64,000 nucleotides of DNA, taken from contig JAWUZG010000056.1 of assembly GCA_036785705.1 (NCBI GenBank), forward strand, positions 7,441,001 through 7,505,000. The letters run 5' to 3'. Origin of the DNA: Acanthornis magna (Eukaryota > Chordata > Aves > Passeriformes > Acanthizidae). Positions within the stretch are counted from its first letter, which is position 1. Every line of letters starts with the position of its first letter. A model generated the notes under the pieces. It did no database searches. It saw only the letters and a list, made by a program, of their open reading frames with translations, and was not told the origin of the DNA. Made by a program: the position numbers and the translations under genes. Shown here in pieces: positions 23,858 to 36,595 of this stretch.

Positions 23858-26800
23858 ATAGGATTATTGCAGGCTGTTATCTTCACGTAGCATCAATTCA
23901 AATGCTAATTTTACTCAATTTACTTCTCATAAGGCCACCCTATTGCCAGGTACACTGTACTCCTGATGAATGACAAAATATATCAGAAAACAGCATAACC
24001 TGTTTAAAATATGTATCAGCAGATTTCATGTCTTGGTTTGCACCTTGATACAGGTCAGAATTCATGAGTAGCATGTGATGCCTGAGGAAGAGGTACAACC
24101 AGGCCTAGCCCAAAAGAATTGTTAGAAAACAACATTTCCTAGGGGGGTTTTGTGACTATAAATACAATTCTGGTAATGAAAATGAGCAATGCTTTTCACC
24201 TTCTGATTGTTTCCTTTTGGAGAATGTCATTCATGCTGAGGCATATGGCAGAGTGAGTCATCTTTGGGTGATGTGCTGTCTCTAAATGATGCACATCCAA
24301 AATACTGTGGTTTAAAATGCAAAGTACAACTTCTTCATGAAGAGTTAGCTATCATTTCCTCCTATCAGTTTTTTCCTCCTCTCATCTTTCAGGTATGGCT
24401 TCACAGGAGATGCTTTCCTCTTTCCAGGTTGACTTCAGGATGCAATAATTTTCTGAGCTTTGCTGTTGGAATGATGCTGTCATGGGAAGACAATATTCGC
24501 CTTCCTGCCTTTGCCATCTGTTTCCCCTGCCAACCTTTGGCTGGCAGTAGCAATTATTGATGTTGCCCCAACTAGACAGGAAAATGATGCCTTGGAAAGG
24601 TGTTTCTGGTGAATTAGGTCCCTGCCTTGGGTCTCTGTGTGGCCACAACTCAGTCAACAAGAGTATGTGGTGGTTGGACACTGGCATTGCTCTTTGGGGA
24701 CGGCTTGGGCTTGGAGTGGCCCCTCAGACCCAGCTGGAAAGCTGCTCCCTTGAGCTCTGTTCTGCCATTAAATCCTGTTTCATCTACAGCTGCTATGTGC
24801 GATCCCTTGCTACCCTCTTGGAGCTTGGCCATGGGTGTTTGAATGCTCTGCACAGCAGAGTGGTGGGTGTTTTAAAGGAGGATTTGCTAATTCTGCACAG
24901 AAATACTGTACATTAACAATTCTTATTCTAACCTCTAATGCTTGTGAAAACAGCAAGATACTGTTAAAGATATTTCTGTTAGGTTTGAATTCCATGCTGT
25001 TGTCTCTGTTGTTTGGTAAATTTTTACATTTACAGGTTAGTTCATACTTTTAAATGTTGCATGAGGACAATTTTAATTACTCTCTGATTAGGAATGAAAG
25101 AAAGGAAAAGATTGTGTTGTGCTTTCAGTTTTACTATTATCTCACAATGTCTTTCATGCTTAAACAAAAAAGTTGTATAAAGTAATAAGTTTGCTGCTAC
25201 TGCAGTGAAAGGACGTAATAAAATAGCATGTATATTCTATTCAGTCTAATTATCTGATCAGCAACTTGTAAGGTATATGTTGCATATTGTATAGTTAAAT
25301 TTTAGACTTGGTTTTCCAAGTCTATCCAATCCTTGACAGTAGTGTTATAGTAAGTGAAAATATTAAACCTAATTTAACTTTTAATAGTCTTATATATCCC
25401 AGAGATCCACAAAAATACAGCAATAATCTTTCATGTAATGCTTCTCAGATTCTTCCTCAGTTTTATTTAAGTGGGTTACAACAGGGAAATTAAAGTTTAT
25501 CTTGATAAAATAATAATAAAAATGGAATAAAGTATCACTGGAAAGTGTTGGCCATCTCCAGTTTGGATAAATGTCATCAATCACGTCAGCATGACATTTT
25601 CTTCACCAAATAGGCAGCAATGTGTTGTTCTTAATTACACCCAGACTTGTAAAGTAGGAAAATTAATGACTAAGGGATTAGAATTGCTATTAATGCTCAG
25701 AAGGACTTATTAGGATAAAGGGTTTAAAACCTCCTTGTTTTCATTCGGGTCGATATTTATTGTGGTCTTCTGCCAGCGTGTCTTACACTTGCATTACAAA
25801 TGTTACCATGTTCATCCATTTTCAGGACAATGATAAAGTAGAACATACGTTGTTTTGTGGGCTTTCAACAGTTAAGAACTGAAACATAACACAGGATGAT
25901 GAATGTATGGCTGTCTGACTATTAAATACTATAAAAAGAATATATTCGATGAAGAATTTTGCAGAACTAAATTTTATTTCTCACGTGCTCTGCAGAGTAA
26001 CAAACAATTATGCTTAGCAAAAATTATTCTTAAGTAATCTATAGTTTAAGGTACATAAATAATCATATATTTTAGGATTGTGCCACCTGTTAGCCATAAG
26101 AGGTAGGTAAATCATTATTAAACCATCAATTTTCTGATAAATTAAGCCTGTTTTCTATTCATGAAATATCCAAGCAGACTTAGAGTGTTCTTAATGATTT
26201 GAAAACCACTTACTTCCCTCTGTATTGATTGTAAGTATTTGCTTTATTTAGAAACTGTATTTTGCTCATAACAAGTTGTGGTAACGGGTGTGGTATCAAT
26301 TATTTTCCTCTGCTGGCAGAAGATAGAAACCTTTTACACTAATGAGGAGCAAAATTATTACTAATGACAGATACCCATATTCCTCTCAAAGTTCCTCTTT
26401 CATTTCATGTCTGAAATACAAAATGAAGAATAGCTACTCCCCAATGTTTGGAACCACAACTCACATCAGCACTCCTGGCAAAACAAATGGCTCAAAGTTC
26501 AGATACAGCTGAAAAAAAAAAAAGGTATTGTAACTGACCAGAAGACTTGCCGATAGCTAATCAGTCTTGCTGTTAGCTCCACGAGGCTCATTAATGTTTC
26601 CATTGAAGTAATCTGAACTTTAATTTCAGAGAAATCTTTGAAAACAGAGCCTCCAGAATGGCTCAGGCCTGGTCAAGCATCTCTTGGAGATGACGAAAGT
26701 GCCGCAGAGACCCTTGGCAAAGACTGTGTTTGGAGCAGTAGAGGTGGCACTTATCCCATCTTGACACATGCAAAAACCACATACCTGGCTTGGAATAGTT

Positions 26801-28839
26801 CGTTCTTGTGCTTTTTTGAGTGAAATCTTGTCCACAGTTTCTTTTCAAGCTCAGTGCAGAAATGAGAATTTGAGGGCCTGGAGCCTGCCTAGAAATATTT
26901 GTGCATCGGTCCCCTTGACTCAGCAGCCTTTGAAACTCTGTCCTTTCTTAAAATGCAAATCAGACTTTATTACTGGGATAAGCAGATAAATTCTGGCAGC
27001 AAAGACTTGTAGAGAAAATACCTTGTGTTTTAGCATTACGGAAAGCTCTAAAACCTTTCTGAACCAATGGAGAAAGTAATAAACACAGCTCCACAAAGCT
27101 TTAGCTGCCTCTTCAATCTGAAAACAGACACCTTTCACTCAGACAAGTCATGGAGATCCAGCGCAAATAAGCTTGTGCTCACTCCTACCTTCCTTGGTGG
27201 CTGGGAGCTGGAGCTGTGCCACGGACAAAGCAGGTGGGGGGTGAGGGAGACATCTTTTGATCTGCGCTAATCAGAAGAGCAGCAATAGGATTCTGTCAGC
27301 ATTAATTGTAAGTGTAATTGGAAACTTTACATTCTGTGGCTGCGTTAGGTGGGCTATGGCCCAGCGTGAAAATACCACCTGGAAATACAGTGCGAGTACT
27401 GAGACACAGGGTAGGAACAATGCTGGCAGTGAGGGCATCGGAAAAGCTACTTGAAATCTGCATTCCTTAATTAAAAAAAAAATAAAATAGTAAAAATCTG
27501 GGTTTTTAATATGTAATTAATGGGAATTATTAGTGTTTTCAGAAGACCGGTTGTTTCTATTACATGTTCATACGGATCTGAAAAAAGTCAGGGTCATGTT
27601 ACTGTAATACCAAAATTAGAAGTCATTCTTTGTTAGAGACACTAAAGAGAATCCTTGAAAATATGCATATTGCATGTTATAGTGAGAGCTGGCAGAGTAG
27701 AGATTGAGGATGAAATTCCAACTGGGCTGATTTTATTGTCAAAGCTCTGGGTGATTTTAAGGAGGCCAAGATTTCTCTGCATATTTCAGAGTGTCCTGAA
27801 GAACACCTCAGACTTATAACTGAACTGATAGTGGTGTTCGTATGTCCTATTGGGGAAGGAAGGCTGCAGACCCAATTGCTTTTATTTGTGTTCACATGAT
27901 AAAAGTGAATATTGTATAGATGAGTAATTACTAAGATTAATCAATTTATCTTTGTTTCTTATACAAATGGTTCTTTTTCTGTGCATGGAAGTGCAGAATT
28001 CAAAGCATAAGTTAAGTTAAACAAAAAAGGACATGATTTGACTGCAATCGTAGTAAAACCCACCATAATTTATGAGCAAAGCATCTCTGTGCCAAGTTCG
28101 GGGCCATTTGTATTGATATTCATGAACAAAGTGGAGTTGATATGGCAGTATAACAATCATATAATATATACATTCAGGCTCATGCTTATTTTGAAAACAG
28201 CCAATAAAAAATAATGAAGCAGTAAAAAAGTATTTTTTCTTGACTAAAGAATTTTAAAATAACAATATTTGTAAGTGGGTTTGTCTGGTTTGATGATATT
28301 TAGGGATGTTGGATAATGTGGAGGCATTTTGTTTAGGAAAACTTCCCTCTTTACCAGAAATTATTCTAAAAGCTAAACAACAGAGACCTGTCCCCAACGC
28401 ATCCAGAAAACCTTATCAATGCTCTTTATTTATTGTATCTAAGGCTCTTGTTCTAGATGTTGTGCATCAGTTCAGAGTCAGAAATGGAGCGTTCATTCCC
28501 AGCCCTTTGGGCTGTGTGTGCAGGACTGGCGGGTGCTGAGGCCAGGAGCTACTTAATGTAAACCAACCAGACTTTAAATCACTAAAACGTCCAAAAATTC
28601 CAAAGGTGTCTGACCTCTGGGCCACCCTTTGACTGGCTGCTGAGAGGTAATGCAGAAGCCAGGTTGGAATTTGAACTCAGCTATCATCTCATCCGAGTTT
28701 AGTCTTGCTGCGATAGCACAGAGAAAGGAAATAATATGGGAAAAACAGGAATTAGAATCAAGAATGCACTGAAAGAAGTTAAGCATAATTTGTAAGTAGT
28801 ATTGTGGGTTTTTCTCTTCCTTCTGGATGCATTCACAGC

Positions 28840-28914
28840 CGATAAAGCGAGCGCCATATGGGAGGATCAGCAGTGACTCACACGGCATTGTACGGCGCTG
28901 GTTTGCGAGCGCCA
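28840..28914. promoter_or_regulatory. compact CpG-dense block with repeated GCGAGCGCCA
   Basis: Eight CpGs occur in 72 bp (28840-28911) inside AT-rich DNA that otherwise has almost none. GCGAGCGCCA occurs twice exactly (28847-28856 and 28905-28914). A reverse AGCGCC core (GGCGCT, 28894-28899) lies between them, making three copies of one core. CpG retention in a methylated vertebrate genome usually needs selection, hypomethylation or recent origin. No gene start is visible nearby; a short distal regulatory element is the simplest reading. Confidence 0.4.
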
Positions 28915-29227
28915 GATGATGTATTTGCTATTTATGTAGTCAACAGACAGTTCTAGGAAGCTTCTAAAGTGCTTCAGAGACAAAGAATGATTTGTCACTG
29001 ACAATCAGTGTCTTATGTAGCAGCTTCAGAGCTGGGGAAAATGGACTAATCTCATTAATCCCTTTCGGAGTCTTAATATTAGTTTGTCTGGAAAGTATAA
29101 ACTATTCTTATGCATTAAGACCCTAGAAAAATAAACTAAGGGCTAAAATTACTTTCTTAGTGTGAAAAACAGGCAACAAAGTGTCAGAAGAGGCTGGCAG
29201 TTCAGATGTCAAGAAAAATATTCAAGC

Positions 29228-29280
29228 TTCAAATTAATTCAAATTTTGCAAAATTTGTGTTCAAATATTATGATTTGAAC
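29228..29280. repeat. palindrome cluster with four TTCAAAT words
   Basis: CAAATTTTGCAAAATTTG at 29240-29257 is a perfect 18-bp palindrome. Directly after it, GTTCAAAT (29259-29266) and ATTTGAAC (29273-29280) form an 8-bp inverted pair. TTCAAAT occurs at 29228, 29238 and 29260, and reversed at 29273. The block is AT-rich, which raises the chance of such words, but the density of symmetric copies is unusual. Confidence 0.5.
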
Positions 29281-31231
29281 CCACCTTCAGCCACCTGCAT
29301 AATTGCCCAAATAACCAAGAGCAATTCAGAACTTAATGACTATTAAAAACCCCAACAAAACCACAAAAATAAATCAATAAAAAACCCTAAAACACACCAT
29401 GCAAAGCCAAAATATTTATTTCTATTTTTTCAGTGAAATAGAGGTACTGATTCATGATGTCTATTGATTTTTAAAATTTGAACTTTCAATGGTTTTATGA
29501 ATTTAAAATGTTCCTATTTTCAGTGTATAAAATTATACTACGGTTGGTAATTTTTTCCTATTTTGTCTAATTTGCATCTTTAATGTTTGAAAGCTAATTC
29601 ACTGCTCTTAGAGAAAGTCCATCATTTCTCTGCCTGTCATTGTCACTTTTCAGAGATGATGTTTTCAAAAATTGCACAGTAAGGAAAAAAGAGGAACAGA
29701 AAGATAAGTTTTAATTTTTGAGATATTCAAAGAAACCTTTTTGACAGATCTGGTCAGATCATTAATCTTCACTGGTTATTGCTTTTAAGCGCTAGAAATA
29801 ATGAAGCTTGTCCTTGTGTCTTGGGAGAAAAATCACCCTAAAATTTTTTTGTCTGTCATTCTTGTTCTGGTAGGTGAAACAGCTTCTTTTTGTGCTTTTA
29901 CATGCATGTATTTCAGTCTTCTCAGGGTTTATGAGAAGCAGAATATGTGATGAATAGTTGGCTGGTAAAAGAGAAGAAAGAAAAGCCCTAAGCCTTAAAT
30001 CTTGAAAACTCAGAAATTTTTCTGTCTCAGAATAGTCCATGCCAAATCATCATTACTTTACTTTGCAAGAAATACTGTGCTATAGACATCTTTCTAAATG
30101 AAAAAGTTTACCTGAGGAAGATCAGTGTGCCTACTGGGGAAAAAAAAACAAACCCTGAAACCTAAAGATTCAGGTTTAAATTGATACCTTATTAAAAAAT
30201 AAATCAGAAGAAGATGGAATATCCACTTTTCTAAATGTAATGGTTTATTTTGAAAAACTTGAAGACATTACAACCTTTATGAAAGACTTTACAAATCTTT
30301 TAGTAGTGGAACTGACTTACGTTTCTTCAAAAGTGACATGTCTGGCAGGGAAAAAAGAGAACAGGGGCTTTTATTGTCTTATACCTCTTCAGAATTTCTC
30401 CCCCGAAACAAAAACCCCCAAACAACTGAGTAGTCAACCTGAATTGGTTTTAGTTCTAAAAGCCTGCAAGTGTCTTTGCTGCTTTAGGGTGCTCAGATTT
30501 TTCTAATTTTTTGTGTTGAAGATCAGGACTCACCTGAAACTGAAACCTCATAACTGTAAGGTGCTCCCCTCTGTGTGCCCCTGCCCTTCATTAGGCACTT
30601 GTTTGTCTGTCTGAGGGTCACAGGTGAGTTCCTGTGAAAACTTGCAGTGATGGTTTTTTTTCCTTTGAGAAATCAATTATCCTCCAAGCTTCTTGGGATG
30701 CTGCCCTGTTCTGTCCAACTGGGAAAACTAATTTCCACAGCAAATTATGTGTCTGCTGATCTGCATTACATATTGGAAGGAGACTGCATGAGATTCTGCC
30801 CTTTAGGTGGATTGAACTTGTCTTTAATTTGTTGGGTTTTCTTCTTTTGCTGCAGTGTTATGATAGACCTTGCCTAAAATGATGAAATGCTGGTTCCTGG
30901 CCAAAAATTTAAAGCGACATGTGAATTTTCTGCTAGGAAAGTTGATATTAGCTCATTAGCATCTTTCACAGCTGGAAAAACACAGTGAGCCAATGTGAAT
31001 CAAACGTTCCCAGGGGGCTAATTTCCTCCCACTGATTGGAGAGTGATGAAAACAAAGAATAAGAGGTCAGACTGCATCTAATTTCCAAAAGTGCCCTATT
31101 GGTTGGGAAAACATGTGAAATCAAGAGACCATCATTCAAGTGTAGTCCACACCAACCTGGTCTGTGATAAACAGTGAAATGAGCCATTATAACAATATTA
31201 CCATTCATTATTTTAATGCATCTAATAATTT

Positions 31232-31240
31232 CCCCCCCCC
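31232..31240. repeat. C9 homopolymer
   Basis: Nine consecutive C. It is rare in this AT-rich window, and probably a length-variable slippage site. No other meaning is apparent. Confidence 0.85.
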
Positions 31241-32129
31241 GTGGCCTTTGTCTGCACTCTGCACAAAATCCATACTTGTATTGTTACATTTCTATTGATA
31301 TTTGGATGGATGAACACTCTCCTTGGCAGCTGCTTTGCAGCTGAACTGACAACGTGCGCTGTCACCAGAGTCACCACCACTGGGGTGTCTGGCTGATAGA
31401 CACAGGGAATGTCTTCACATTTCAGGTTCCCAAATAAAGCTCTTCCTCCTAAAGCCCAGACCCTCTCTATCACAGAGCATTTCTGGTGCATTTCCTCAGC
31501 TGCTCAAATGCCGCTGATATCAGAAGAAAAAAAAATAATTAAAGACTAAAATTCAGCACAACAGATGCACAAATGAATGTTGGGATGAATATAGCACGGG
31601 CTCAGAAGTTAACTGTCATCACTCCCCATTGCATTTTGTCTGTTCCATGTGCTGTGCACCTGTGGCTTGCAGACAATGGCTTTGATTGCACTGTGGAAAA
31701 CTGACACTCAAGTTAAAGCTGCTGCTGCCTGTTGCTGTGTCTTTGTTCTCTCCTGTGAGCTCCTTGTAGGCTTCTCTCCTGGTTTGTGGTTTTTTTGTGG
31801 GTTTTTTTTTATATTACTATTATTTTTATGTTACCTTTCTGTTGTCTTTTAATTATTTTATTGATGTCCTTTGCCGCCACCTTTGAGATAGTCTAAATGC
31901 AGCAAAGATGAAAAGCAAGGTTAAGTGAAGGCAATGTGGATTGTAGGCGAAGGAAAACATATTCAGCAGTCTGTGAAGTGAACAAATATAGGGCCAGTGT
32001 TGTACTGACTTGAGTCCACCAGGCAGCAGAAATAAATTAACAGACTATCCCCTCCCCCAGATCCTATCATCAAAATTAAGTGAACACCTGCACTAAATAA
32101 AATTGAGCTGAACCAGCGTGAATATATGA

Positions 32130-32225
32130 TTCTGAGCTTGATTTACTGCTACAATACTCCAGTTTTATGCTGGCATAAATTCCCTTTAAACTAATAGAGT
32201 TACACGGTTATGAATTGGCAGTAAT
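32130..32225. repeat. possible ancient amniote repeat relic
   Basis: GAGCTTGATTTACTG, CAGTTTTATGCTGGCATAAA and AATAGAGTTACAC occur in the order seen in a class of old interspersed repeats common in turtles and crocodilians (core resembling 'aatggagttacac'). The match is from memory and by eye only, with no clear boundaries. Confidence 0.3.
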
Positions 32226-35200
32226 GTCGTTGTGAATTAAATAGTTCATGTTCTTTCCTCTGAAGTCAGGTCTTGTTTGCTTTGGAGTATCAATAGAGAC
32301 ACCACTTAATGTCCTTTCTGACAGAAAATAGTGTTGGAGAAGAACAGACGACTGTCAGGCTGCATGATTTGTGAGAAATACTTTATATGAAATTGTCAGT
32401 TGCTTTGTTTCACCAGGCCCTCCCTCATCCATCCATTCGTATGGCGGAAAAGCTTCCTGGGGAAGGGCTGCCTGGGCCCTGCTTGGGCACTGTGTCCTCA
32501 TGCCACCATTTGTACTCAGCTCCTTCATGAACCGTGACCCACGATTACAATGGAGTTTGTGTAGAATTCAGTACAAAGTTCAAGCCATGGAGCATGGAGA
32601 GTATATCCAGCACTGCACCCGAGGCTCCCGTGCTTTTCCTCAGCCTGACTGGGTTTGATGTGCTGGAGAGCTCAGGATACTCCCTGGGAGAGAAAAGCCC
32701 ATTTTGGACTCATCTGCTTTGAGTTGTTAAAGGAGTTTGGGCTAATTATTTTATAAGAACTATTTTGTCCATCCTAATGATGAATTGTGTAATTTTCTAT
32801 GTTGTCATATCCAGCTTAGCCACTTGATGCATAGTATGTCTCCTACTTTCCTATATTTTCTTCCCTATGATAGAGCTAAGTGTTTTTTAATGAGACAAGT
32901 GTTAAAAGATAGGGCAGTGGGAAAGATGCAAGCAGATATAGAAAAGGTGTGTGGCTGCAAATAAAAATGCTACCAGATAAATAAGCTGAGACCCTACCTC
33001 CAGTCCCTTGCCTCCTAGGGCTTAGTCTAAGACCTTTTGAAGACTTCCATGGACTTCAGCAGGCAGCGGGTTAAACCCTTAATCCTTTATTTTAAAGTTG
33101 TATTGACCTGGATGGTTATTTAGCTTTTTCAGGAAATCTGTGTGGTTTTTTTATTTTCCTTTTTCTGTCCAGGCGCTGGGTAAATAAGTTTTTCTTTTCT
33201 GGATTATCAAGTCTACCTTATCCTCTCATTGAATCATATATTTATAGGTGATTTATCAATTTATTATGAGTTGCACTCTATCCTGGGCAACTTATAGTAA
33301 GATAATACTTTCTAAGTTCAGAAAAAAAAAAATTTCCTTTTGTAGTTTAATGTTCTGCTATGGTTTGCATTCCAATTTTGGTTTTTTGTAGCTACCTGAT
33401 CAATTGTAACTTAAAAGTTCTCCAGCAAAATCTTCCTGTACTAGTCTAAGGAAAATTTTACTAAACCATCCTGTCAGTAGCATTGAGCTTTCTACCGATA
33501 TTTCAGATGCTGGTAGACAGAATGCTGCAATAATCAGTCTGCCATGTCTCAGTAATCTTCTATTCAGAATTCTCCTTTTTCACACATACTGACTCTGCTG
33601 ACTCTGTATTCAGGTTTCTGTCAGTGCCTGTTCTATCAGACACAATACATTTGTAGGGTAAAAGATACCTTTCCCACAGATGTTATCTTTGTCTCTACAT
33701 ACCCGAATCTCTGTCCCATATTTTAAAGGCCTTGGAGTTCTTCCTTTGAAATATTAAAAGTGTCTAATTAAGATATATGTGTAAGAGACTGAAGTTTTTA
33801 GTGTGGAAAATTGAGTGTGAGATTGGCAAAATTCAACTGGAAATTCAGACTTGAAGTAGAAATAGCATTAGCTGAATATAAAATACAAGAAAATAAAAAA
33901 AAATATTTTAGTTTGTAGTACTTTGAAACAAATTAAGATTTTGCTTGAAACAGTATTTTTTTAAAATTTGGGGTTCAAAATATAAAAATATATGAAAATA
34001 AAGAGTTGCTTTCATACTTTTTTACTCAATTTTGCACACACACACAAATTCTAAGTATTTCAAGACTTTTAATAATTATTTAGACTTGCTTTTGGGCTTT
34101 TCAAACAAATTCTCTAAAAAGAGCATTTAATAGGTGGCTTAGGTAGTTCACCCTTAGCTATTCCTGCTATTGATTAAACTGATAAAAAAGGAATAGGGAA
34201 TACAATTATTGCACCCAGATTTGTGCAAAGCAGTGATCAGAAGCATGGCCGAGTCATTGGCCATGGTGCTAAGCCAGTAGGTTATTTTCTAATTTCAAAG
34301 TGATAAATGTGAGCAGCAAGTGATATGAAGACAATCTGTCCTCTAATGAATGAGTTTAATGGAGTAAATAAATAACTGCACAACAACAAGTTTTACTACT
34401 CAGCCAGAGATGCTGAGAGCTGGAGAGACTGCACGCTTTCAAACATAGCTTTCTTTTGTTCTGGGGGTCCACCAGTTGTTCGCTCCAGTTACTGTGTGTA
34501 TTTTTTCTGTATTTGAGGTTGGCTCTTCCATTTACTTCTGCATTTGCTTTGCATCCTCCAGCTGTTACAGTCCCTGCTTTAGTCCTCTTTAAGGAGTCTG
34601 AAGTTAGGCAGTGGCAGCTGCTCACTCCTTGTTGGGGTTGTTTTGGGACCAAGGAGAGGTTCTTTACACTCTCGAACACAGCTCTGGGTTCCCTGTCAGG
34701 CCCTTTGGCCTCTCTCTTCCTGCCCCTTAGACTCTTACAGCCATACTAGGGAGGAGTGAAGGGAAAATGTTTTCCAGAACCAAGCTGGGAAATGTAGCAG
34801 GAAAGTGTGTGCCTGTGTGCCCAGAGGTGCCAGTGTAAGATGATTCTGAGTCTGTGTCCAGACATTTTGTTTGTCTGACACTGAGTTTTGAAAGAAGTAT
34901 TGGGCTGTGTGGCTTCATAATTGTAATAGCCAAGCAAAGGATACAGAGTATAAAGCTCATAATCAAGCTTCTGTTCTTGCCAACATCAATGTTTGTCTGA
35001 GTGCAGAGTAGTAGGAAGTAGTTATGGAGCTCCTTTATTCATTAACAGAAATATAATTGGGGTCATCTGTGTATCAGCTGTATTCTTTCATCTAGTGAAT
35101 AATTATGTACAAGTGAATTTGAAATGACCTAGTTCTTTAGCACACACTTCTCACATAGATGGTTACGTGTGCTAGCTCTGGTACTCAGGTAGCTGCTGAT

Positions 35201-35300
35201 GGGGACTGCAGCAATCTGCCACAGCGATGGGCATTTGGGCTTGTCATGTTACCCAAAATCCACATGTGACCTGTGAGGAGTGGCTTAAAGTTGGAAAAAT

Positions 35301-35314
35301 GTCCCACGTGGGAC
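35301..35314. promoter_or_regulatory. 14-bp palindrome GTCCCACGTGGGAC with CACGTG E-box
   Basis: A perfect self-complementary 14-mer centred on CACGTG, the canonical E-box for USF/MYC-type bHLH factors. The GTCCCACGTGGGAC extension is also GC-rich in AT-rich surroundings. Binding is inferred from the motif alone. Confidence 0.4.
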
Positions 35315-36017
35315 TTTAGTTGAGAAGGTGTAATGGAAAAGCTTTTGTTGCTGCTCTTCATGTGTTTTTTCTTGTCCGTAACTAAAGGACCTTACTCCTT
35401 GGAGCTGTCAATCCTGAACACTTGCTAAGCACTAGTTTACAGATAACTTTTTTTTATCCCCAAAAGAAAGAAGTAGTGAACATAATGGAAATTGCGTCAT
35501 TGTATAGCAAGTATTTAGAATTTTAATTTCAACAACGCTGATTTAATGAAAATTGGCTCATGCTGCTGGGAACTTGTTAAGTGGCCCTCCTTCTTGACTG
35601 CAGGTGGGTTTTAACTTGCTGGTTTCAAAGCAGGCACTAATACAGACTGTCAGTTTCTACTTAAAAGGAAATTGTTATCAGCCCCCTTGATACTTTCTGC
35701 CTGACAGCTAAACTTCTTCCTCAAAGAGGTTAGATATACATAACTAAGCAGTAAATACCCCAATGACACATCACAGTGCTTTACAAAAAATAGCAAAGAG
35801 AAGGAAAGGCATAATCTACAATACACTGAAAATTATTTCTTTGAGCTGCATATTTTTGTTCCGACAGAATGTCCAGGGAAGTGAACCACAGAAATGTCAC
35901 GTAAGTTGCAGTCTCCAGAAGATGGTGCCTTGGTTTGACATAGCTGAAAAAAATGCAGCTCTCAGCCTTGAAAATGTTGTTTTTAACTGACTAACACATC
36001 AGCAAAGCTGTGCAATG

Positions 36018-36023
36018 GGCTCC
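36018..36023. repeat. left target-site duplication of the solo LTR
   Basis: GGCTCC immediately precedes the LTR; GCCTCC follows it at 36590-36595. Five of six bases match. Six-base duplications are typical of class II (ERVK/beta-like) integrases. Confidence 0.55.
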
Positions 36024-36589
36024 TGTTGTGGTTTAACCCCAACTAAGCCTGACACTGCTTTCCTGCCTCCCATGGGATAGGGTAGAGAATTGGAAGGGTA
36101 AGAAACAAAATAATTGTGGGTTGAGATAAAACGAGTTTAACGGGGAAAGGAATAGCCACTCCCAGAAGCAAAGGAAAACAAGGAGTTCACTCCCCACTCC
36201 CCATGGGCAGTCCAGTGTTCAGCCATCTCCAGGAGAGCAGGTCCCCATCACACCTAACAGTGACACAGAAAGACAAATGCCACCACTCTGAGCCCTTCCT
36301 CCTTCTTCCCCTGCTTTATACACTGAGCATGGCACCACATGGTCTGGGACATCCCTTGGGGCAGTTGGGATCAGCTGTCCCCTGTGTCCCCTCCCAGCCC
36401 CTTGTGCACCCCCAGCCTCCTCAGTGGAGGGGTGAGGAGCAGGAAAGGCCTTGGCTCTGTGCAAGCTCTGCTCGGCAGAAACTGAAATATCCTTGCGTTC
36501 TCAGAACTGTTCCCAGCACAGATCCAAAACGCAGTCCTATATTGGCTACTGGGGAGAAAATAAACTCTACCCCAGCCAAAATCAGCACA
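36024..36589 (-). mobile_element. solo LTR of an avian endogenous retrovirus, minus orientation
   Basis: The 566-bp segment starts TGTTGTGGTTTAACCCC and ends ATCAGCACA on the plus strand, giving TG...CA ends. It is collinear with a very common avian LTR that I recognise by its GTTCAGCCATCTCCAGGA, TTATACACTGAGCATGGCA and TTGTGCACCCCCAGCCTCCT segments. Reading on the minus strand, TATAAA lies at 36320-36315 and a GTTAAA (one base from ATTAAA) at 36141-36136, in the order expected for U3-R-U5. No gag, pol or env flanks it, and a 6-bp near-duplication brackets it. It is therefore a solo LTR left by recombination between two LTRs. The one mismatch between duplications and the loss of the polyadenylation signal suggest moderate age. 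A class II (ERVK-like) origin is inferred from duplication length. Confidence 0.85.
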
Positions 36590-36595
36590 GCCTCC
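36590..36595. repeat. right target-site duplication of the solo LTR
   Basis: GCCTCC follows the LTR and pairs with GGCTCC at 36018-36023 with one mismatch. Confidence 0.55.

Larger units (their letters stand above)
17800..36017. other. gene-free stretch with palindromes and possible conserved non-coding elements
   Basis: About 18 kb without a recognisable gene or large mobile element. Open frames are mostly under 120 codons, overlap on opposite strands and have no known domain. GC-richer tracts occur at about 19620-20500, 24560-24870 and 32400-32700. Within the second, ATTAAATCCTGTTTC near 24769 has the look of an LTR polyadenylation region, but I could not find paired ends. Separately listed: T-run 19478, hairpins 20514 and 21830, palindromes 23844, 29240 and 35301, the CpG island at 28840 and a weak relic at 32130. 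Confidence 0.5.

Noticed and set aside
24557..24916. 119-codon frame with an ATTAAATCCTGTTTC LTR-like polyadenylation region
   Set aside because: I could not find TG...CA ends, a TATA box in the right place or a target duplication, so neither a gene nor an LTR is supported.
34440..34740. Possible ERV internal fragment from basic residues in the minus frame
   Set aside because: No gag or pol motif can be seen; the resemblance was only compositional.
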